Origin: TMED69 sp964642505 | GTDB taxonomy: Bacteria; Pseudomonadota; Gammaproteobacteria; Ga0077536 | NCBI GenBank assembly: GCA_964642505.1 | Contig: CAZXQY010000121.1 | Coordinates: 1 to 6,157 of the forward strand | Direction of reading: 5' to 3' | Length of the DNA: 6,157 nt | Shown here: positions 1 through 5,356 of the stretch, one piece after another | How positions within the stretch are numbered: the stretch's first letter is position 1 | How the letters are laid out: each line of letters begins with the position of its first letter | Notes under the pieces: model-generated | Database searches by the model: none | Seen by the model: the letters and a program-made list of their open reading frames with translations, nothing else | What the model was told of the DNA's origin: nothing | Made by a program: the position numbers and the translations under genes

Positions 1-2
1 AG

Positions 3-59
3 GTTGCATCGGCCAACTACGTCGACATCAAAGGACCAGCGAAGGTGTTGCATTCATGA
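3..59 (+). CDS. Possible C-terminal end of a plus-strand gene (partial)
   Basis: The frame beginning at base 3 is open from the left edge and ends at TGA 57-59, giving 18 residues (VASANYVDIKGPAKVLHS). Its codons are mixed and protein-like, with many C or G third positions. The sequence changes to AT-rich, stop-dense DNA just after the TGA, as expected where a gene ends. If real, this gene converges on the membrane-protein gene at 189. No family can be named from so short a tail. The other two plus frames also stay open past base 59, to TAA stops at about 109 and 138, so the choice of frame rests only on composition. Confidence 0.3.
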   Translation, partial: VASANYVDIKGPAKVLHS

Positions 60-188
60 CCCTATTAAAGAAATTTTTTATCTATCAACATTATCGACTT
101 CCAAATAAAAATGACAATTCTTTATTGCAGCTTCCATTATAAATAGCTCTGGATTACAGGCGAAAAACAAATATTTTTAAATAAGTGC
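60..188. other. AT-rich intergenic spacer between convergent genes
   Basis: This 129-bp stretch is strongly AT-rich. It lies between the possible gene end at 59 and the stop codon of the membrane-protein gene at 189. I see no GC-rich hairpin followed by a T-run on either strand, so no intrinsic terminator is supported. I also see no start codon with a ribosome binding site. It appears to be a simple spacer. Confidence 0.5.
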
Positions 189-1661
189 TCACGCCCAGTC
201 TTCTACAATTGGCTGAGCCAAGATCCAGAGGCTAATTCCAGTATAAAAAACCATTAAGGTAACCATCGGCACTTGAATCAGAGATCGGCTTTTCCTTGGA
301 TTTAATGCAAGTGATTGGACATGAGAGAGAAAAATGCTTAGTACATGGCCAAGTATTATAGCAGTCAGCGTTACGTGCCAGGCCGTTCGGGCATTGATAA
401 TGCCAATGTGGATTCGATAGTCATTAGTACCTAGAAGGTCCCACCCTAGACTATAGGGATCAGACAATAGAGGAATGGCGAGTTGCCCTGCAACTAAAAG
501 GTAAGAGAGGTAATGTGCGATATGATAGCCGATGGCAATTGGTAGAAGTGTTATGACAAAATGTTCAACAAGGTCCTGTAGTGATATCTGCGATTTACCA
601 GATGGATCCGACCGATCAAGTATTATTTTAGTGGCGGCACACACGAGGATATAGGTCATCAAAAATAGGAATAGACAGGCAAGAAAACCAGCCGTTTCGA
701 GAACGGTTTGGAGGTTTCCAAAATATTTATAGAGGATCTGAAAAGTGGGGTTAAGGCTGTTTATGCCTAAGACATAGGGTTTAATTCTGTTCCAAGATTC
801 CGTTGCCATAAACCCATCAAAGTTAAGACCAGCAAGTAAAATTATTATTACAAAAACTAATCCTAGCGGGGATCTTGCTCTGCTGAGGAGGCCAAAACCA
901 TGGGGTTGTAGTGAAAAACTCTTTCCGTTCTGCTGGAACTGTAGTGGGGCGAAGTGGCCTATCAGTGAGAATAGAACTGAAAAAACCTCAGCATGCTTTA
1001 TCCAGGACTTCTGACCGTAAATTACCATCCCAGTCCAAGTTATAAGGCTATAAAAAATCATTAACGTTGCCAAGCTCAAAGGGATTTGGTTGCGCGGCCA
1101 AATTAACTCTATCCATAAAAAGATGGCAAGGAAAAGGGCCGAGGGCCAGAACCCAAGCCAAACAGGATAAGTGGAAAGCTTTATCTCCTTGCCCAAAATA
1201 CGTTCCACTATACGAAAGCAAAAGGTCCATGGATTGAGGGCACTCCATGTATTAACACACAGTGCTGTAATGTACACAAACCCAACCCACCAAAGAACCC
1301 ATACTGAAACAGGTAAGAGGTTTTTAAGGGTATTTTGATTTCCAAAAAATCCAATTGACACGAGGCTCAAGAATATAGCGAACGATGTGCTGCCCACCAC
1401 AGGTTTTACAAATTCCTGAAAGAAAAAAACAAAACGGGGTGAAATATACCAGCTAAATTTATACTGATCGAGATTTTCGTTTTTGGGTTGCCAAAATACT
1501 AAAGCCAAAAAAGTTACTAACACTATTGTGCTTGAGCCAAATACATATAGATAAAGGGGTAACGGTAAATCGTACCGATAACCGAAGCCATGTGCCTCGG
1601 CCGGATGAGCGCAAAGTATTGTCAGGCAACAAGCGAGGGCGCTGAGTAAAAGTCGAGACAC
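189..1661 (-). CDS. Polytopic membrane protein of the fenitrothion-hydrolase-like (FedA-type) family
   Basis: Predicted integral inner-membrane protein of about 490 residues, with function unproven. From the GTG at 1661 it has a textbook signal peptide: n-region MSR, hydrophobic LLLSALACCLTILCA, then HPAEA with cleavage before HGFGYRYDLPLPLYLY. About ten hydrophobic helices follow, near residues 36-57, 92-107, 118-138, 168-188, 195-215, 265-279, 323-345, 368-393, 427-445 and 466-483. Motifs I recognise from this family are AHGFGxRYDLPLPL at the mature N-terminus, LNPW, HAEVFSVLF..HFAPL, FDGF, GYHIAHYLSYLL (His 380 and 383 in a helix) and ILGHV..LSH. Homologues are often named after fenitrothion hydrolase FedA, but organophosphate hydrolysis should not be assumed here. 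The intramembrane histidines and the cupredoxin-like gene immediately upstream hint at a metal-linked envelope role (inference). The start is uncertain. GTG 1661 gives the best signal peptide and lies 17 bp after the upstream stop, but has no clear Shine-Dalgarno. ATG 1718 has an AGGG 11 bp upstream but overlaps the upstream gene by 41 bp. ATG 1742 and 1790 are less likely. Confidence 0.85.
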   Translation of the reverse strand: MSRLLLSALACCLTILCAHPAEAHGFGYRYDLPLPLYLYVFGSSTIVLVTFLALVFWQPKNENLDQYKFSWYISPRFVFFFQEFVKPVVGSTSFAIFLSLVSIGFFGNQNTLKNLLPVSVWVLWWVGFVYITALCVNTWSALNPWTFCFRIVERILGKEIKLSTYPVWLGFWPSALFLAIFLWIELIWPRNQIPLSLATLMIFYSLITWTGMVIYGQKSWIKHAEVFSVLFSLIGHFAPLQFQQNGKSFSLQPHGFGLLSRARSPLGLVFVIIILLAGLNFDGFMATESWNRIKPYVLGINSLNPTFQILYKYFGNLQTVLETAGFLACLFLFLMTYILVCAATKIILDRSDPSGKSQISLQDLVEHFVITLLPIAIGYHIAHYLSYLLVAGQLAIPLLSDPYSLGWDLLGTNDYRIHIGIINARTAWHVTLTAIILGHVLSIFLSHVQSLALNPRKSRSLIQVPMVTLMVFYTGISLWILAQPIVEDWA

Positions 1662-1677
1662 ATGCTTTTTGGCGGCT

Positions 1678-2073
1678 TTAATCCGGGTAGACCTCGAGGT
1701 AGGCGAGGGTCGATTCATTGTCAATATTACCCTGCGGGTCATTATGGTGGATATGCACTTTGATTGGAAAGCGGCCGGTTGCGAAAGCATCGATCACCAT
1801 AAAAGTAGGGCTTTTTGGAAACACATCCTTCACAATATCGTATCCATGTAGATGTAGGTTAAGGATTTTATCACTTTCCAGAACCAGTGTTAGTCTAGTT
1901 CCTTGGGTAACCCGTATAACATTGGAAGAGCCCGCAAGCTCCCCATTCCTGATGGATAATTTAAAAACTTTATTTTTGACTGTCTCATTACTCTCAGGTT
2001 GGGCTGAGGCCTTAGGATGGTTTGCGAGAAAGCTTACAACACAAAGAGTAAAGAGAATGCTTAAAATTTTCAT
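1678..2073 (-). CDS. Small secreted cupredoxin-like protein without a Cys ligand
   Basis: This 131-residue protein has a clear signal peptide (MKILSILFTLCVVSFLANHPKASA, predicted cut after A24), so it should act in the periplasm or outside the cell. The mature part reads as a short beta-sandwich: VFKLSIRNGEL, NVIRVTQGTRLTLVLESDK, LNLHLHGYD (H74, H76), FPIKVHIHH (H107, H109, H110) and a final STLAYLEVYPD strand. The HLHGYD motif together with a later H-x-H is typical of cupredoxin-fold proteins. However, the only Cys (C11) lies in the signal peptide, so the His-Cys-His-Met site of a blue copper protein cannot form. Any metal site would be histidine-based. The gene starts at ATG 2073 with AAGGAG 14 bp upstream. 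It runs directly into the membrane-protein gene, indicating joint expression and probably a shared function. It could equally be a binding or assembly factor for the membrane protein. The fold call is by motif only. Confidence 0.8.
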   Translation of the reverse strand: MKILSILFTLCVVSFLANHPKASAQPESNETVKNKVFKLSIRNGELAGSSNVIRVTQGTRLTLVLESDKILNLHLHGYDIVKDVFPKSPTFMVIDAFATGRFPIKVHIHHNDPQGNIDNESTLAYLEVYPD

Positions 2074-2087
2074 GAACCTAAGGTCGT

Positions 2088-2093
2088 CTCCTT
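2088..2093 (-). promoter_or_regulatory. Ribosome binding site of the cupredoxin-like gene
   Basis: The minus strand reads AAGGAG, 14 bases before ATG 2073. The core is strong but the spacing is long. The spacer contains ACCTTAGGT, which is one arm of an inverted repeat described under findings. Confidence 0.55.
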
Positions 2094-2143
2094 ACAAAAC
2101 CAAAATTTTGACTTCAACTAAATATTAGGCCGCACGTGTGACT

Positions 2144-2171
2144 TCATTAAAATGGCCGGGATGGATTTCAA
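2144..2171 (-). promoter_or_regulatory. Weak candidate promoter for the cupredoxin/membrane-protein pair
   Basis: On the minus strand, TTGAAA (2171-2166) is followed after 16 bp by TAATGA (2149-2144). These match the sigma70 -35 well and the -10 only partly. The position, about 70 bp upstream of ATG 2073, would suit separate transcription of the two-gene module, and the 203-bp gap after the hydrolase stop leaves room for it. The DNA here is AT-rich, so chance matches are likely. Confidence 0.2.
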
Positions 2172-2276
2172 AAGGGTTCGGGTAAATAGCTATCCAACTC
2201 CTTAGGTAAAGTGTTTGTGAATTTTAACTGGCAAAACAATGTTGCTCCATTCAATTAAATTCAGCGTCGAACTTGA

Positions 2277-3146
2277 TTAATCGGGAAGAAACCCCTCCAG
2301 ATGGGTAAGAAGTTGTTCCAATTCATCATGATGCACCCAATGGCCAGCGTTTTTTATATCAATTGTAGTGGCATTCTTAAAATGCTTGGCACGCCCATCG
2401 TTATCAGGATTGCTATCCCAACTCTCTGTTCCCCGAAGGAGCAGGGTAGGGCAGGTAATTCTTGACCACATTGCCTGTTGTTCGATTGCGCTAAGACCGT
2501 ATGGTGGAAACACGCGAACATAGTTGTCGAATTTCCAGCTAAACGTACCATCCTCGTTTTGGTTGACACCGTGGATAGTAAGGTGATGAGCCTGCTCGCC
2601 AGTTAACCGTTCATTTGCCTCACGCATTCGCGCGACAGCATCAGGAATGTTTTCATATCTGTGGGGCATTCGGCCCGAGAGTTTTCGTAAATACTCCACC
2701 CATTTGGTGAGGTGTTCATCTATGGGGCGTTTGTGTTCTGTATCTGCTTTCTTTGGCGGCATGCCTAGACCTTCAATAGCAACAATTTTATGCACGTTTT
2801 GTGGATAAAGCCCTGCATATTGAAGAGATATCATACCGCCTAAGGAATGTCCTATGATGGAGACAGGTGCAAGATTTGTCTGACGGACCAACTGAGCTAG
2901 ATCATAAACGTAGTCGGGAAGGACGTAGCTCCCGCCGACGAGCCACTGGGAATCGCCGTGTCCGCGAAGGTCGGGCGCAATAATGTGATAGCGGTCTGCC
3001 AGGGATTGTGCTAGCCAGTCCCAACTTCGGCAGTGGTCGCGTCCACCGTGAACCATGAGTAGCGGTGGTGCCCCAGGGGTTCCCCAGTCGACATAGTGTA
3101 GACGCAGTCTTTGAGAAAAAAATGTATGCGATGTTGGGCCGGACAT
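2277..3146 (-). CDS. Alpha/beta-fold hydrolase
   Basis: This is a complete 289-residue serine-type alpha/beta hydrolase, the usual length for the family and with no signal peptide, so cytoplasmic. In order: MVHGG (residues 31-35) is the oxyanion-hole HG loop after strand 3; APDLRGHGDS (57-66) is the classic strand-4 turn; GHSLGG (99-104) is the nucleophile elbow with Ser101. A helical cap region spans about 131-225. D244 in LLLRGTESWD is the likely acid, and His269 in NAGHWVHHD is the catalytic His. The triad therefore looks intact. The pattern resembles meta-cleavage-product hydrolases, epoxide hydrolases and esterases alike, so the substrate is unknown. ATG 3146 is the only sensible start, since there is no in-frame alternative just upstream. 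It lacks a good Shine-Dalgarno. The gene is divergent from the SDR at 3318 and lies 203 bp upstream of the cupredoxin-like gene on the same strand, so read-through is possible but not evident. Confidence 0.93.
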   Translation of the reverse strand: MSGPTSHTFFSQRLRLHYVDWGTPGAPPLLMVHGGRDHCRSWDWLAQSLADRYHIIAPDLRGHGDSQWLVGGSYVLPDYVYDLAQLVRQTNLAPVSIIGHSLGGMISLQYAGLYPQNVHKIVAIEGLGMPPKKADTEHKRPIDEHLTKWVEYLRKLSGRMPHRYENIPDAVARMREANERLTGEQAHHLTIHGVNQNEDGTFSWKFDNYVRVFPPYGLSAIEQQAMWSRITCPTLLLRGTESWDSNPDNDGRAKHFKNATTIDIKNAGHWVHHDELEQLLTHLEGFLPD

Positions 3147-3178
3147 ATGTAGAAATCTTAGTGATTGGACACTTATAC

Positions 3179-3207
3179 ATTGTAGAGGAGGGGAAACCTC
3201 ATCACAA
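3179..3207 (-). promoter_or_regulatory. Candidate sigma70 promoter for the alpha/beta hydrolase
   Basis: On the minus strand, TTGTGA (3207-3202) and TACAAT (3184-3179) are separated by exactly 17 bp. The -10 matches the consensus at five of six bases and the -35 at four of six. Transcription would begin near 3172, giving a leader of about 26 bases before ATG 3146. This is the best promoter match in the window. Confidence 0.45.
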
Positions 3208-3222
3208 TATCCAATTACCCTT

Positions 3223-3232
3223 CAGCTAGCTG
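3223..3232. promoter_or_regulatory. Perfect 10-bp palindrome in the divergent intergenic region (possible operator)
   Basis: CAGCTAGCTG is a perfect palindrome. It lies 16 bp upstream of the hydrolase -35 element and about 85 bp upstream of the SDR start. A repressor or activator bound here could control both divergent genes. The site does not extend beyond 10 bp, and no regulator gene is visible in the window, so the role is inference. Confidence 0.25.
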
Positions 3233-3305
3233 TTTTATGGTTATTTCTGGTGTAGTATTGGTCATTAAACTCTTTAAAAACTTTGCCTAATGCATGGCGT
3301 AAGAT

Positions 3306-3310
3306 GGAGG
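3306..3310 (+). promoter_or_regulatory. Ribosome binding site that favours the TTG start of the SDR
   Basis: GGAGG is followed after 7 bases by TTG (3318-3320) and after 13 bases by an in-frame ATG (3324-3326). The 7-base spacing is near optimal and supports the TTG. Directly after GGAGG sits an ATG followed at once by TAA (3311-3316) in another frame; it is too close to the Shine-Dalgarno to be a good start. Confidence 0.55.
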
Positions 3311-3317
3311 ATGTAAC

Positions 3318-4088
3318 TTGAGTATGGACTTGTTCACTCTTGAAGGACGTGTTGCAGTCGTGACCGGTGGTAATGGGGGGATCGGGCTTGGTATGGCACG
3401 AGGGCTAGCCATGGCGGGAGCTTCAATCATTGTCGCGGCTCGCGATCCACATAAAAACGCGGCGGCAGTAGAGGAATTGAAGGAACTCTCGGTAAATGCT
3501 ATGGCGGTTGAAACGGATGTACGAAAGTCAGACTCTTGTCAGTCGATGTTTGAAGCCGTAAGAAAATCGTATGGTGGTGTTGATATTCTAGTTAACAATG
3601 CAGGAATGAATATTCGTCGGCAACCGCAAGAGTATGATCTTGAGGCTTGGAACACCATACTTGAAACAAATCTAACCAGCGCAATGTTGTGTAGCAAGTT
3701 TGCTCATCCGATTATGGTTGAAAGAGGGGGAGGAAAAATTATTAACATTGGGTCTATGATGTCTATTTTTGGGGCTCCTTTTGCCTCGGCATATGCTGCT
3801 AGCAAGGGGGGTATAGTACAATTCACTAAGGCCTGTGCGAGCGCATGGGCCAGCGATAATATTCAAGTTAACGCGGTGCTACCTGGGTGGATAGATACAG
3901 ATCTAACTCGTAGAGGCCGGAAAGAGGTTAGTGGTCTTCATGAAAAGGTCGTGGCTCGAACACCTGCTGGTCGGTGGGGAGATCCGGATGATCATGCAGG
4001 AGTAGCAATTTTTCTTTCTGGGAAAGGGTCGGATTTTGTGACGGGTGCTGCCATTACAGTTGATGGCGGATTTTCCATTCAGGCGTAG
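3318..4088 (+). CDS. Short-chain dehydrogenase/reductase (classical SDR)
   Basis: This is a complete 256-residue classical SDR, a cytoplasmic NAD(P)-dependent oxidoreductase acting on an alcohol/ketone pair. The cofactor motif TGGNGGIG spans 16-23, the NNAG motif 93-96 and the structural Asn in ETNLTS is N118. The catalytic set is Ser146, Tyr159 and Lys163 (YAASK). The VLPGWIDTDL segment (187-196) and the end VTGAAITVDGG are typical. Strand 2 ends in VAARD with Arg42 and no acidic residue at the NAD-selective position, which suggests NADP(H) preference (inference). The overall pattern resembles the 2-deoxy-gluconate/gluconate 5-dehydrogenase and FabG-like branch, but the substrate cannot be assigned. 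TTG 3318 is chosen over ATG 3324 for its spacing to GGAGG; the difference is two residues. The gene stands alone on the plus strand, divergent from the hydrolase and convergent with the acyl-CoA dehydrogenases. Confidence 0.95.
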   Translation: MSMDLFTLEGRVAVVTGGNGGIGLGMARGLAMAGASIIVAARDPHKNAAAVEELKELSVNAMAVETDVRKSDSCQSMFEAVRKSYGGVDILVNNAGMNIRRQPQEYDLEAWNTILETNLTSAMLCSKFAHPIMVERGGGKIINIGSMMSIFGAPFASAYAASKGGIVQFTKACASAWASDNIQVNAVLPGWIDTDLTRRGRKEVSGLHEKVVARTPAGRWGDPDDHAGVAIFLSGKGSDFVTGAAITVDGGFSIQA

Positions 4089-4118
4089 CGTGTGGTGGTA
4101 TCAAAGACCTAGTTAACT

Positions 4119-4141
4119 AAATCCTTGCTATCAGGAATTTT
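4119..4141. terminator. Weak hairpin between convergent genes (possible bidirectional terminator)
   Basis: AAATCCT (4119-4125) pairs with AGGAATTT (4133-4140) over seven pairs with one bulged A and a 7-base loop. The right arm ends in TTTT on the plus strand. It lies 31 bp after the SDR stop and 31 bp before the acyl-CoA dehydrogenase stop, where a shared terminator would be expected. The stem is AT-rich and short, so termination efficiency is doubtful. Confidence 0.3.
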
Positions 4142-4171
4142 GAATCCTTAAAATTACCTAGATCAGGAAAT

Positions 4172-5323
4172 TTACCGAACTCCGAGACCACGAGCAATTA
4201 CACCTCGTAAGATTTCTCGGGTTCCTCCTTGAATAGTAAATTTAGGAGACATTATGACCGAGTTTTGAATGAGTTCCTCAAAGGACTTCCTGTTATTGTC
4301 GTCATGTTGGAGCAAAGCAGCAACCTCACGCGCGGCATTTGGAAGTTCCTGTTCCCAATTGGTCCCGACATCTTTAACAATTGAAGCCTCTAGAACAGGC
4401 TCATTTCCCCTACTTAACATTCCTGCTACAGAAATGGACATTTGGCGTAGAGACTGAAGCTGGGCTATTAGACGGCCCAGTCGCTCAGCCGTATGTTGGT
4501 CCGGTTGTTTTCCGACAACTCTAATGAGTTCTGTCAGAACAGAAATATTTTGTAGGAAGCGTTCTGGGCCACTACGTTCAAAGGCTAGCTCTGAGGTAGC
4601 TTGTTTCCAAGCCATATTTAACTCCCCCAACATGTGGTTCGCGGGAACGACCACGTCTTCAAATATGACATCATTGAAATCATGCTGTCCTGTAGAATTA
4701 CGTATGGGTCGTACGGTTATCCCGGGTGTTTTCATGTCGACGAGAAATTGGGTAAGACCATGCCTTCGATTTTTTTCTGTTGCTTTAGAAGTTCTAAATA
4801 AACCAATCATGTATTGCGATCTATGTGCGAAACTAGTCCAAGTCTTACGTCCATTTATCAGCCATCCATCAGCATGTGGCTCAGCGCGTGTTTTGGCAGC
4901 AAATAGGTCAGATCCGGAGTCAGGTTCACTCATTCCAATTGCAAATGTGCACTCACCTTTGACAATTTCTGGTAAGATTTTCCGTTTTAGCTCTTCCGAG
5001 CTGTATTTAAGTAGGATGGGACCACTTTGCCGGTCAGCGGTAAAGTGGGCCCAAGTCGGAGCACCGGCAAGTAGCATTTCCTCTGTGACGACATAACGTT
5101 CGAATTGCGACATTTCTTGGCCACCGTATTTTTTGGGCCAGGTCATTCCTATCCATCCTTGTTCGCCAACTTTTCGACTAAAACCTGTATCGAATCCGTC
5201 GCCGACATGGGGTTGAAATGTTCCGTTGCTAATTTCTTTATCCAAGAAGGAACGCACTTCATCCCTCAGAATTTGCGCCTCTTTGGGCAGTCGGGTGAAA
5301 GGAAAGTTAATTTTTGTGGTCAT
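4172..5323 (-). CDS. Acyl-CoA dehydrogenase, catalytic-type subunit
   Basis: This complete 383-residue FAD-dependent acyl-CoA dehydrogenase would introduce a trans-2,3 double bond into an acyl-CoA in the cytoplasm and pass electrons to ETF. The N-terminal helical domain includes GWIGMTWPKKYGG (56-68). The middle beta domain carries AIGMSEPDSGSDL (128-140), GRKTWTSFAH (158-167) and DVVVPANHMLGE (223-234). The C-terminal helical domain ends in IQGGTREILRGVIARGLG (364-381). The medium-chain catalytic Glu position in that last motif is Gly. Instead SELAFERSGPER (244-255) places E249 where isovaleryl-CoA dehydrogenase has its catalytic Glu. This arrangement is typical of heteromeric enzymes such as the mycobacterial steroid side-chain FadE pairs. 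GAGGA lies 10 bp before ATG 5323. The partner subunit gene ends 33 bp upstream, so the two are very likely one operon. The natural substrate is unknown; branched or steroid-like acyl-CoAs are possibilities only. Confidence 0.95.
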   Translation of the reverse strand: MTTKINFPFTRLPKEAQILRDEVRSFLDKEISNGTFQPHVGDGFDTGFSRKVGEQGWIGMTWPKKYGGQEMSQFERYVVTEEMLLAGAPTWAHFTADRQSGPILLKYSSEELKRKILPEIVKGECTFAIGMSEPDSGSDLFAAKTRAEPHADGWLINGRKTWTSFAHRSQYMIGLFRTSKATEKNRRHGLTQFLVDMKTPGITVRPIRNSTGQHDFNDVIFEDVVVPANHMLGELNMAWKQATSELAFERSGPERFLQNISVLTELIRVVGKQPDQHTAERLGRLIAQLQSLRQMSISVAGMLSRGNEPVLEASIVKDVGTNWEQELPNAAREVAALLQHDDNNRKSFEELIQNSVIMSPKFTIQGGTREILRGVIARGLGVR

Positions 5324-5333
5324 GGAGCGGTTG

Positions 5334-5338
5334 TCCTC
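5334..5338 (-). promoter_or_regulatory. Ribosome binding site of the acyl-CoA dehydrogenase at 5323
   Basis: The minus strand reads GAGGA, 10 bases before ATG 5323 and inside the 33-bp gap after the upstream stop. It supports this ATG as the start and an operon with the upstream gene. Confidence 0.55.
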
Positions 5339-5356
5339 ACATAGTAGATATTTATT

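Noticed and set aside
1590..1661. Lipoprotein signal in the membrane protein (Cys residues in ALACCLTILCA)
   Set aside because: The residues before each Cys do not fit a lipobox, and a good signal peptidase I site (AEA before HG) follows. It is an ordinary signal peptide.
1718..2128. A 136-residue plus-strand open frame opposite the cupredoxin-like gene
   Set aside because: The minus-strand frame has a signal peptide, a ribosome binding site and family motifs. The plus frame has none of these and is its shadow.
2198..2203. Strong Shine-Dalgarno-like AAGGAG on the minus strand, upstream of the cupredoxin-like gene
   Set aside because: It is followed at once by TTG with no spacer, and that frame codes only nine residues. 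There is no suitably spaced ATG or GTG, so a leader peptide is not supported.
4524..5096. A 190-residue plus-strand open frame opposite the complete acyl-CoA dehydrogenase
   Set aside because: It lies wholly antisense to a gene with full-length family motifs. Its translation is Ser/Arg/Cys-rich with no recognisable domain, and no ribosome binding site was seen. It is an antisense shadow.
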